Positions 32,282-40,006 of a stretch of 64,000 bases of DNA are shown here, piece by piece; position 1 is the first letter of the stretch; every line of letters begins with the position of its first letter. The stretch covers positions 1,178,001 to 1,242,000 of the forward strand of contig NZ_JACVMN010000001.1 in NCBI RefSeq assembly GCF_014698935.1. The letters run 5' to 3'. The stretch is from Flagellimonas sp. S3867. GTDB taxonomy: Bacteria > Bacteroidota > Bacteroidia > Flavobacteriales > Flavobacteriaceae. Below the pieces are notes generated by a model. It was not told the origin of the DNA. It searched no databases and worked only from the letters and a program-made list of their open reading frames with translations. Position numbers and translations under genes: made by a program.

Positions 32282-32987
32282 GGCTATCTCATATTCCTTT
32301 TCACAAGGATATTTTACCGAAAAATTCAAGGAACTGGGCTTGACCGACCATAGCTACGAGAATTTTGATATCCCTGAAATCTCTGACCTAACTACAATCC
32401 TAAAACAAGCTAATCTTAAGGGTTTTAACGTAACCATTCCGTATAAAGAAGAAGTCATACCTTTTTTAACCCATTTAGATACCACAGCGGAGCAAATAGG
32501 GGCTGTCAACACCATAAAAATTACCGAAAATAGTCTAAAAGGATACAATACTGATGCATACGGATTTCAAAAATCCCTGGAGCCCTTTGTAAAGCCCTAT
32601 CACCAAAAAGCTTTGATTTTGGGCACTGGAGGAGCTTCCAAGGCAGTACGGTTTGTATTGGAAAAGCTCGGTATAACCCCCACCTATGTGTCAAGAACCA
32701 AAAAAGAAGGGCAGCTTACATATGAAGAGCTGGACAAAACCATAATGACGTCGCATACCGTGATCATTAACTGCACTCCCTTGGGAACATACCCCAATAT
32801 CCATGAAAAACCTGCTATTCCTTATCAATTTCTTGGTGACCAACATCTTTTGTTCGATTTGATCTATAATCCTGAAAGAACAGCATTTTTAAAGGAGGGA
32901 GAGACCAAAAATGCAGCCATTTGCAACGGTTTGGACATGCTCAAGTTTCAAGCAGAAAAAGCTTGGGAAATTTGGAACAGCCCATAA
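32235..32987 (+). CDS. aroE: Shikimate dehydrogenase
   Basis: The protein has 250 residues with the ATG at 32235. The shikimate-binding region is RYGLLGRAISYSFSQGYFTE and KGFNVTIPYKEEVIPFL (catalytic Lys in PYKE). Other motifs are GAVNTIKI, YNTDAYGFQKSLEPF, the NADP Rossmann motif ILGTGGASKAVRFVL, and NGLDMLKFQAEKAWEIW. The enzyme reduces 3-dehydroshikimate to shikimate with NADPH. It overlaps the upstream DUF368 gene by 47 bp in another frame; shorter starts would cut the first strand. Confidence 0.95.
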   Translation: MEKIEKKENRYGLLGRAISYSFSQGYFTEKFKELGLTDHSYENFDIPEISDLTTILKQANLKGFNVTIPYKEEVIPFLTHLDTTAEQIGAVNTIKITENSLKGYNTDAYGFQKSLEPFVKPYHQKALILGTGGASKAVRFVLEKLGITPTYVSRTKKEGQLTYEELDKTIMTSHTVIINCTPLGTYPNIHEKPAIPYQFLGDQHLLFDLIYNPERTAFLKEGETKNAAICNGLDMLKFQAEKAWEIWNSP

Positions 32988-33056
32988 GAGCAACGTCCAC
33001 CATACCCCTATTTATTTGACACATACATAACAAAACTCCTTCAAAAGAAGAATTAA

Positions 33057-33064
33057 TACCTTTG
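33057..33064 (+). promoter_or_regulatory. -7 promoter box for the DUF349 gene
   Basis: TACCTTTG matches TANNTTTG and ends 65 nt before the ATG at 33130. Confidence 0.5.
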
Positions 33065-33129
33065 GTATTGGATAATATAGTTGTTAACTTGGCTATAATT
33101 ATCGTCAATCATAGGAAAAGCAACTACTG

Positions 33130-35232
33130 ATGCAGGAAAAGGAGCAAAAACTTCAGGAAACTGAAGGTGGTACTGAGCATATAACGGATAGTGTAGAAAC
33201 AACAGCGAAAGAAAACCCCATTTCTGAACCGACAACATCCGAAGAGCCAGTTAAAACAGATTCAGAAAAAGAGGATTTAAATCCAGAGGTTTCAGAAGAA
33301 GCCAAGGACGAGGTTGAATCGGAAAAAGAGGACTCAAAACTTGAGGTTTCGGAAGAAACCAAAGACGAGGCTGAGTCGGAAGAAGAGGAACAGGCCGATG
33401 ACCATATAGAGGAAATTGAAGAATCGAATGCAGAGGATGCTGAAGATGTGGAAAATGAAAAGAGACATCATATTCCCATGCTGGATTACCACGCCATGCC
33501 AATGGAAAACCTTGTGGGTGAGCTGCAGCGTTTGGTGAAAAACGAAAAGATTCAGGCGATAAACAAGCACGTTAGCTCGATCAAGTATGAGTTTGATCAA
33601 AAATTCCAAGAATTTCTAGAGCACAAAAAAGAGGAATTTGTTGCCAATGGCGGAAATGAAATAGATTTTAGATACAATTCGGTCGCAAAGCGACAGTTCA
33701 ACGAGGTTTATTCTGAATATCGTGAAAAAAGAGATCAGCATTACAAACAGTTAGAGCAAAATCTAAAAAGTAATCTCCAAAAACGACTTGATATTATTGA
33801 TCAGCTCAAGGGATTGGTGAATGTTGAAGAGGATATCAATACCACATACAAGAACTTTAAAGAGCTACAGGAAAATTGGCGTAATGCCGGTCCGGTACCA
33901 AGAAAAAATTATAATGATGTGTGGCGAACATACCACCATCACATGGAAATCTTCTACGATTTTCTTCACCTGAACAGGGAACTACGTGATCTTGATTTTA
34001 AACACAACCTTGAAGAGAAGTCGAGATTGGTCGAAAAAGCCGAAGCTCTTGCCAACGAACCTGATATCAATAAAGCTTTTCGAGAACTCCAGATGCTGCA
34101 TAAAATCTGGAAAGAGGACATTGGTCCGGTCTCCAAAGAACAGCGTGAAGCGGTTTGGGAGCGTTTTAGTAATGCTACCAAGGCAATGCACCACCGTAGG
34201 CAAGAACATTTTCAAGAACTGGAAAAGGACTTCGAGAAAAACCTGGAAAAGAAACAGGAAATTATCGCCTCTATAACCGCTATTGCAGAAAACGTATCCA
34301 ACAGTCATAGAGCCCTTCAACAACAAATCAAGGAGATAGAAGGTCTAAGGGAAGCGTTCTTTAAAGCGGGAAAAGTGCCCCAAAAAGTAAACGAACAAAC
34401 CTGGAGTGCTTTTAAAGACGCCGTAAGAAACTTCAATAGAAACAAAAACTCCTTCTACAAAAACCAGAAAAAAGACCAGCTCGATAATCTGGAAAAGAAA
34501 AAAGCACTGTTGGGTCTAGCCATGTCCTTAAAGGAAAGTGAGGATTGGGAAATGGCTACTCCAGAGATGAAACGCATACAAAGTGAGTGGAAGAAAATAG
34601 GACATGTACCACGCAAATACTCGGACAAAATTTGGAACGAATTCAAAGCCGCCTGTAACCACTACTTTGATCGCTTACATGCCGAAAAAAATGAATCACA
34701 AAAAGAAGAGTACGAAAATTTAGAAAAGAAAAGTGCCTGTTTGGAACGTTTAAAGGCTTTTCAGTTAAGTGGAAACAAAGAAAAAGACCTGGAAACACTG
34801 AAAAAGTTCTTGGCTGAATGGAAACAATATGGGCGAATACCTTACAGAAAAAAGCACATTAACGCCAAGTTCAGTAAAATAGTGGATGCCCTCTTCAAAA
34901 AACTAGGGGTAAGCAGGCAGCAGTCGGAACTGTTAAAATATGGCGATAAAATGCAGCAACTTGCAAAATCCGACGATGATTATGCCATTAACAATGAACG
35001 GGCCTTTATCCGTAAAAAGATAAATGAGAGCAAGTCCGAGATTCGACAGCTTGAAAACAATCTTCAATTTTTTTCCAATGCATCTGAAGATAGTCCATTG
35101 GTAAAAGATGTGATAAAAAATATTGAGAGTCATAAAGAATCATTGGAAACTTGGATGGCCAAGCTCAAGAAACTCAATATTCTCAAGAACAACCGAAATA
35201 GAGAAGAAGAAAACAGCAACGAAGAGGAATGA
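33130..35232 (+). CDS. DUF349 repeat protein with acidic N-terminus
   Basis: The protein has 700 residues. The first 115 residues are highly acidic and contain a 19-residue tandem repeat. After residue 120 come five DUF349 units, each marked by W...G.VP...: NWRNAGPVPRKNYNDVWRTY, IWKEDIGPVSKEQREAVWER, FFKAGKVPQKVNEQTWSAF, EWKKIGHVPRKYSDKIWNEF and EWKQYGRIPYRKKHINAKF. Long charged helices join them, probably coiled-coil. DUF349 proteins are cytosolic and of unknown role; Bacteroidota have large ones like this. Its start is supported by a -7 box 65 nt upstream. Confidence 0.9.
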   Translation: MQEKEQKLQETEGGTEHITDSVETTAKENPISEPTTSEEPVKTDSEKEDLNPEVSEEAKDEVESEKEDSKLEVSEETKDEAESEEEEQADDHIEEIEESNAEDAEDVENEKRHHIPMLDYHAMPMENLVGELQRLVKNEKIQAINKHVSSIKYEFDQKFQEFLEHKKEEFVANGGNEIDFRYNSVAKRQFNEVYSEYREKRDQHYKQLEQNLKSNLQKRLDIIDQLKGLVNVEEDINTTYKNFKELQENWRNAGPVPRKNYNDVWRTYHHHMEIFYDFLHLNRELRDLDFKHNLEEKSRLVEKAEALANEPDINKAFRELQMLHKIWKEDIGPVSKEQREAVWERFSNATKAMHHRRQEHFQELEKDFEKNLEKKQEIIASITAIAENVSNSHRALQQQIKEIEGLREAFFKAGKVPQKVNEQTWSAFKDAVRNFNRNKNSFYKNQKKDQLDNLEKKKALLGLAMSLKESEDWEMATPEMKRIQSEWKKIGHVPRKYSDKIWNEFKAACNHYFDRLHAEKNESQKEEYENLEKKSACLERLKAFQLSGNKEKDLETLKKFLAEWKQYGRIPYRKKHINAKFSKIVDALFKKLGVSRQQSELLKYGDKMQQLAKSDDDYAINNERAFIRKKINESKSEIRQLENNLQFFSNASEDSPLVKDVIKNIESHKESLETWMAKLKKLNILKNNRNREEENSNEEE
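33265..33378 (+). repeat. 57-bp tandem repeat, two units, in the DUF349 gene
   Basis: Residues 46-64 (EKEDLNPEVSEEAKDEVES) and 65-83 (EKEDSKLEVSEETKDEAES) differ at five or fewer positions. The units are in frame and lie in the acidic tail, so copy number could vary without frameshift. Confidence 0.85.
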
Positions 35233-35280
35233 TCCCATTCCGTTTTAATCACTGGCTTCTTATGTTCCAGTACTTGAAAA

Positions 35281-35700
35281 TCAGTATTGCTCAAGCAAAT
35301 AGTTGATTAAATCCGTTGTTGTAACAATTCCTTCCAATTTTCCATCTTCCACCACGGGCAGTGCATGAAATTCTTTTTGGGCTAGAAATTGAGCAACTTC
35401 CTTGATTGTGGTTTGCGGAGAAACGCTTACCACATCCCTGGCCATAACTTGGGATATGGTGAACATATTGTACACCATGGTATCCACACTTTCTTCGGTT
35501 TCATCTACAGCATCGGCGAAGCTGATCCTTAACAAATCCGTTAAGCTCAACATACCTAGAATGGTGTTTCCAGAAACTATTGGAATATGTCTAATGTCGT
35601 ACTTTTTGAAATATTTTTCAGCAGTTGTCAGATTATCATTTATGGTCAAGGTGACCAAATCTGTGGTCATAATTTTGGAAACTGGTACGTTCTTTCTCAT
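35281..35700 (-). CDS. Two-CBS-domain protein
   Basis: The protein has 139 residues and contains only two CBS domains: residues about 5-62 (VSKIMTTDLVTLTINDNLTT to LGMLSLTDLLRISFADAV) and about 80-139 (VMARDVVSVSPQTTIKEVAQ to LEGIVTTTDLINYLLEQY). CBS pairs bind adenosine nucleotides and regulate partners or sense energy state. Stand-alone two-CBS proteins often have no known partner. It lies 72 bp from the end of rny, on the same strand downstream, and may share its transcript. Confidence 0.92.
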   Translation of the reverse strand: MRKNVPVSKIMTTDLVTLTINDNLTTAEKYFKKYDIRHIPIVSGNTILGMLSLTDLLRISFADAVDETEESVDTMVYNMFTISQVMARDVVSVSPQTTIKEVAQFLAQKEFHALPVVEDGKLEGIVTTTDLINYLLEQY

Positions 35701-35771
35701 TTTGAATAGATTTAATATCTACCCATGAAATTACCTTAGTTCCAAAAAGAAAAGTATGATAATTGTCAGTA

Positions 35772-37343
35772 TTACTTTGCAACATTCACCGACCGGGTTT
35801 CCCTGATCACGGTAACTTTTACCTGTCCGGGATAGGTCATATCCGTTTGGATTTTCTGTGAAATCTCAAATGAAAGTTCCGCAGCCTTGTCATCGCTTAC
35901 CTTTTCACTCTCAACAATCACACGTAATTCCCTTCCAGCTTGAATAGCATATGCCTTTTGCACACCATTGAAACCAAAAGCGACATCTTCCAGGTCTTTT
36001 AATCTTTGAATATAGGAATCAAGCACCTGACGGCGAGCTCCTGGTCGAGCCCCGCTTATGGCATCACATACCTGAACGATAGGAGATATTAGGGTAGTCA
36101 TCTCAACTTCATCGTGGTGAGCTCCTATGGCATTACAAACTTCCTTCTTTTCTCCGAATTTTTGCGCCCATTGCATTCCCAGGATGGCGTGTGGTGTTTC
36201 TACCTCGACCTCTGTCATGGGTACTTTTCCAATATCATGCAAAAGACCAGCCCTTTTTGCCATTTTTGGATTCAATCCCAATTCCGCGGCCATTACGCCA
36301 CACAGTTTGGCAACTTCCCTAGAGTGTTGCAATAGATTTTGTCCGTATGACGAACGGTATTTCATTCGACCCACGGCCTTGATCAATTCTGGGTGAAGCC
36401 CATGGATGCCCAAATCTATTACTGTCCTTTTTCCTATTTCAGCAATCTCTTCATTGATTTGCTTTTCTGTCTTCTTTACGATTTCTTCAATTCGTGCTGG
36501 GTGAATTCTACCATCAGTCACTAATCGATGCAACGATAGTCGGGCCACTTCCCTTCGCACTGAATCAAAACAAGATAAAATTATTGCCTCTGGAGTATCA
36601 TCTACAATAATCTCTACGCCTGTGGCCGATTCCAAGGCACGAATATTACGTCCTTCGCGTCCAATAATACGTCCTTTTACATCATCGGACTCTAAATTGA
36701 ATACAGAAACGCAGTTTTCAACGGCTTCCTCAGTACCTATCCGTTGAATGGTGTTAATGACTATTTTTCGAGCTTCTTGTTGTGCAGTAAGTTTGGCTTC
36801 TTCCAAGGTACTTTGAAGGTAGGCCATAGCGTCTGTTTTGGCCGTTTCTTTAAGAGATTCCAACAACTGGCTTTTGGCATCTTCTGCGGAAAGTCCAGAA
36901 ATTACCTCGAGCTGCTGTACCTGGCTCTTATGCAGTTTCTCTGTCTCAGATTGTTTCTTGTCCAGAATTTCACCTTTGTAGGTCACTTCCGTGATTCGAG
37001 CCTCTAAATTTTCGTTCAATTTCTTGCTCTTAGAAAGCTCATTGCTGATCTGCGACTCTTTATCCCTTGTTCGCTTTTCTGATTCAGCTATTTTTTTGTC
37101 CTTATTGATAATGACCTTTTCATGCTCGGCCTTAAGCTCTAAAAACTTCTCTTTGGCCTGGAATATTTTATCTTTCTTAATGTTCTCTCCTTCTTTCTTC
37201 GCTTCCTTTATGATGTCTGTAGCCTCTCTTTTGGCATTGGAAATGGTTTTTGTCGCCTTTCCTTTCTCCAACATTTTGGCAATAATAAATCCTATTACCA
37301 ATCCAACAACAGCAGCTACAACAATTATGATAGTGTTATCCAT
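35772..37343 (-). CDS. rny: Ribonuclease Y
   Basis: The protein has 523 residues, the usual length. It has an N-terminal membrane helix ([20 protein letters not shown]) and a long coiled coil to about 200. A KH domain follows ([20 protein letters not shown]), then an HD phosphohydrolase domain with [18 protein letters not shown] (metal-binding HD) and a C-terminal region ending [15 protein letters not shown]. RNase Y is an endonuclease that initiates mRNA decay on the inner membrane. It lies downstream of zapA and the probable 6S RNA gene on the minus strand. Confidence 0.97.
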   Translation of the reverse strand: MDNTIIIVVAAVVGLVIGFIIAKMLEKGKATKTISNAKREATDIIKEAKKEGENIKKDKIFQAKEKFLELKAEHEKVIINKDKKIAESEKRTRDKESQISNELSKSKKLNENLEARITEVTYKGEILDKKQSETEKLHKSQVQQLEVISGLSAEDAKSQLLESLKETAKTDAMAYLQSTLEEAKLTAQQEARKIVINTIQRIGTEEAVENCVSVFNLESDDVKGRIIGREGRNIRALESATGVEIIVDDTPEAIILSCFDSVRREVARLSLHRLVTDGRIHPARIEEIVKKTEKQINEEIAEIGKRTVIDLGIHGLHPELIKAVGRMKYRSSYGQNLLQHSREVAKLCGVMAAELGLNPKMAKRAGLLHDIGKVPMTEVEVETPHAILGMQWAQKFGEKKEVCNAIGAHHDEVEMTTLISPIVQVCDAISGARPGARRQVLDSYIQRLKDLEDVAFGFNGVQKAYAIQAGRELRVIVESEKVSDDKAAELSFEISQKIQTDMTYPGQVKVTVIRETRSVNVAK

Positions 37344-37362
37344 GTTGATTGTGTTTGTTTAT

Positions 37363-37480
37363 AAAAAAAGCCCACATCGGCCGAAGTTTTGTACAAACTC
37401 CTAATTACAGGTTTAGGGCTAACAAGCTGCTCAAGGATCCCTATACAGGTAGGGCCTGCTTTTACAACTTAAACTCACCC
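37363..37480 (-). ncRNA. ssrS: Probable 6S RNA
   Basis: On the minus strand this is a gene-free stretch between zapA and rny with its own promoter and a U run at the end. AAGUUGUA pairs with UACAAAACUU (a two-base bulge) as a closing stem. Inside, AAAA faces an A/U-rich strand as an open bubble, then GCAGG pairs with CCUGU, and CCCUA pairs with UAGGG in a terminal hairpin. Closed stem, central bubble and terminal loop is the 6S layout, by which 6S RNA mimics an open promoter and traps the housekeeping RNA polymerase. Position near zapA matches many bacteria. The sequence match to the family is inferred, not searched. Confidence 0.65.
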
Positions 37481-37486
37481 TTTTTA

Positions 37487-37511
37487 ATTATAATAGTGTT
37501 GAGCTTGTCAA
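37487..37511 (-). promoter_or_regulatory. Probable promoter of the 6S RNA
   Basis: On the minus strand TTGACA (37506-37511) is followed after 13 nt by TATAAT (37487-37492). The spacing is shorter than the proteobacterial optimum, but Bacteroidota sigma factors need a different -7 element, so TATAATTA may act instead. It lies 7 nt or more before the RNA start. Confidence 0.45.
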
Positions 37512-37558
37512 AAATTAATTACCAATGTGGGCAGTAACAATATTTTATTTAAAAGAAC

Positions 37559-37852
37559 TTATTCTCCAAGTTTGGAATGTACCAAATCGTTCAATGCTTT
37601 AAGCCGCTCTACTGCAGCCGTAGTATTTTCAGAACGGTCTATTCCACCTTGTTCAATTTTAGAGGCAAATTGCAGTGCGCACATAGCAAGTACATCTTGC
37701 TTGTCCCTTACCGCATAATTCTGCTCAAACTTTTTGGCCAAATTGTCAATATTTTTGGCCGCCTTTCGTAATCCTTCCTCTTGTTTAGGGTCTATAGTCA
37801 ATGGATACACCCTATCCGCGATGGAAAGCTTTATTTTGAGCTTTTCCTCCAT
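37559..37852 (-). CDS. zapA: Cell division protein ZapA
   Basis: The protein has 97 residues, of the short ZapA type. It starts MEEKLKIKLSIADRVYPLTI, the conserved strand pair, continues GLRKAAKNIDNLAKKFEQNY and DKQDVLAMCALQFASKIEQG, and ends in a C-terminal helix. ZapA binds and cross-links FtsZ filaments at the Z ring. Upstream on the same strand, 13 bp away, is a coiled-coil gene that probably acts with it. The 6S RNA gene lies downstream, as in other bacteria. Confidence 0.93.
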   Translation of the reverse strand: MEEKLKIKLSIADRVYPLTIDPKQEEGLRKAAKNIDNLAKKFEQNYAVRDKQDVLAMCALQFASKIEQGGIDRSENTTAAVERLKALNDLVHSKLGE

Positions 37853-37865
37853 ATTTGGTTACAAG

Positions 37866-38156
37866 CTAATCTGCAAGTTTAGCGATGCAAACATCCAGTT
37901 CGCGAATCAACGTATTTATCTTGAGCTTAGCTTCTGTTTTATTCGTATTACTACCCAGCATCGTATTTGCCATTTTCAGGGAATTATACTTTTCTTCCCA
38001 TTCGGTTACGGCGTTCTGTTGTAATTGGTTCTCCTCTTTTGCAAGGTTCAATTCTTCTTTCAACTCAGCATTGGCTTTGTGCACCAATTCCAACTTGTGC
38101 AGCAATTTACTTACTTTATTTTCTAAAGAATCAACAATCTCAACCAGTTCGCCCAT
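37866..38156 (-). CDS. Coiled-coil protein upstream of zapA (ZapB-like by context)
   Basis: The protein has 96 residues with the ATG at 38156 (MGELVEIVDSLENKVSKLL). Nearly all of it is a coiled coil with heptad leucines (LHKLELVHKANAELKEELNL), so it is probably a dimer. No known motif is seen. The position before zapA, 13 bp away, suggests a cell-division partner such as ZapB; this is inference from context only. A six-base longer form would need a TTG start. Confidence 0.8.
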   Translation of the reverse strand: MGELVEIVDSLENKVSKLLHKLELVHKANAELKEELNLAKEENQLQQNAVTEWEEKYNSLKMANTMLGSNTNKTEAKLKINTLIRELDVCIAKLAD

Positions 38157-38310
38157 ATGCAAACATCAAATGCGTATCACACAAAGTTAACCAACCTTGC
38201 TGTACCTCGCAATACTTTTTGGATTTATTCTTTATGTTAATTCTGGCACTTTTATTGCTTTTGACTAATCAAAACATTGGTTACTTTCGTAAGTAATTAT
38301 AAATCATAGT

Positions 38311-40002
38311 ATGCGCTTATATTTTTTTGGAGTTATCTGTTTTGCTTCCCTCCTCTTAACCGCCCAAGAAAAATATCCCAGTGATGCTTTTCGCTCTCCC
38401 ATGGAAATTCCTTTGGTTCTGGCCGGGACTTTCGGCGAGCTTCGGTCCAATCATTTTCACTCCGGCATAGACATCAAAACCCAAGGCAGACAGGGTCTGC
38501 CCATAATTGCCATTGCAGATGGCACCGTGGCCCGAATAAAAGTATCCCATTGGGGCTATGGCAAAGCACTTTACATAGCGCATCCAAATGGTTATACTTC
38601 AGTATATGCCCATTTACGAAAGTTCAGCCCCGAAATTGAAGCCTATATCAAAAAATTACAGTATAAAAAACAATCGTACGAAGTGGAAGCGTTCCCCGAT
38701 TTTGGAGAATTGAAGGTTGCCAAGGGCAGCACAATAGCGTATTCAGGAAATACAGGAGGCTCTTCTGGTCCACATCTTCATTTTGAAATCAGAAATAGCG
38801 TGACTGAAAAGCCCACTAACCCCTTGCTTTACGGTTATGATGTTCGGGATGCAACCAATCCGTCGTTGATAGGACTTTTTGCATATCCTTTGTCCAACGA
38901 AGCCGTAGTCAACCAAAGTGCCAAAAAAATCCAATTAAACTACACGAAACAACCAGATGGCAGCTTTTTGACTGATACAGTAAAGGCCATTGGTGTAATT
39001 GGTTTTGGATTTAATGGTTTTGATAGACAGGACATGGCCGCCAACAAAAATGGAGTTTATGCGGTAAAGCAAGTGGTAAACGGAAAGGTTTATTCTGAAT
39101 ACGATTTTGAAACCTTTTCTTTTAGGGAAACGCGCTATATAAATACGCTAATCGATTATGCCCATTTTGGTAAATTCCGACAGCGCATCCAAAAATGCTT
39201 CAAAGAACCCTACAATAGACTGGGAATCTATAAAAACCTCCATAACAATGGAAAAATCACCGTTAAGGAAGGCTTGTCTTATTCTGTAGAAATCCAGATT
39301 TCTGATGTTGAGGGAAATATTACCAAATTGGTTATTCCGGTTGAAGGGGTGCGCGAAACGGCCAAAATAAAAAAGGATGACAAAACCACCAACGATTTTG
39401 TGCTAGCTGATAAACCCAATAATTTTGATTTAGGTGCGGCCAAGGTTTATTTTCCTGCAAACACGTTTTATCAAGATTTTTATATTGAATTGGAAAAAGG
39501 AACGGACACAATCTCAATCCACAACAACAGCGTAGCCGCCCATCGAAATTTTACCATAAGTTTTGATGTGTCCAAGTATACCTATGATCAAAGAAAGCAG
39601 CTTTTCATTGCCCGTTTGAACGATAAAAAGATGCCCATACATTCCAGAACTTTTAAACGTGACGGTTCGTTTACCACGCGTACCCGCTCATTCGGAACAT
39701 ATACCCTGGCAAAAGACAGTGTTGCTCCAAAAATCAAGGCCAAAAATTTTAAAGAAAAGCAATGGCTTAGCAATTATAGCTATCTAAGTCTGGAAATTTC
39801 CGATGACCTCAGCGGAATAAGCACTTATAATGCAACTTTAAATGGGGAATGGATATTGATGGAGTATGAACCCAAAACCAAGACCATTATCTATAACTTT
39901 GATGATAATATACTGAACCAAACCCAATGCGACCTTAAAGTGGTTGTTAGCGATAATGTTGGTAATTCCACTACCTTTAAAAGTACTTTTTTCAGAAAAT
40001 GA
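38311..40002 (+). CDS. M23-family (LytM) peptidase with C-terminal beta domains
   Basis: The protein has 563 residues with a signal peptide (YFFGVICFASLLLTAQ). The M23 domain lies at about 40-165 with NHFHSGIDIKTQG (zinc ligands His and Asp) and SSGPHLHFEIRN (HxH motif). The remaining 400 residues are beta-rich, with VAPKIKAKNFKEKQWLSN and DDLSGISTYNATLNGEWILM like Ig-type repeats. The enzyme probably cleaves peptidoglycan cross-links or envelope peptides in the periplasm. It is followed by the TonB-dependent receptor gene 4 bp later, so both belong to one operon with the CsgG-like gene. Confidence 0.92.
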   Translation: MRLYFFGVICFASLLLTAQEKYPSDAFRSPMEIPLVLAGTFGELRSNHFHSGIDIKTQGRQGLPIIAIADGTVARIKVSHWGYGKALYIAHPNGYTSVYAHLRKFSPEIEAYIKKLQYKKQSYEVEAFPDFGELKVAKGSTIAYSGNTGGSSGPHLHFEIRNSVTEKPTNPLLYGYDVRDATNPSLIGLFAYPLSNEAVVNQSAKKIQLNYTKQPDGSFLTDTVKAIGVIGFGFNGFDRQDMAANKNGVYAVKQVVNGKVYSEYDFETFSFRETRYINTLIDYAHFGKFRQRIQKCFKEPYNRLGIYKNLHNNGKITVKEGLSYSVEIQISDVEGNITKLVIPVEGVRETAKIKKDDKTTNDFVLADKPNNFDLGAAKVYFPANTFYQDFYIELEKGTDTISIHNNSVAAHRNFTISFDVSKYTYDQRKQLFIARLNDKKMPIHSRTFKRDGSFTTRTRSFGTYTLAKDSVAPKIKAKNFKEKQWLSNYSYLSLEISDDLSGISTYNATLNGEWILMEYEPKTKTIIYNFDDNILNQTQCDLKVVVSDNVGNSTTFKSTFFRK

Positions 40003-40006
40003 CAAC

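Noticed and set aside
33153..33609. Antisense frames opposite the acidic part of the DUF349 gene
   Set aside because: They are the mirror of the Glu-rich codons, giving Ser/Phe/Leu-rich sequence with no domain, and overlap each other.
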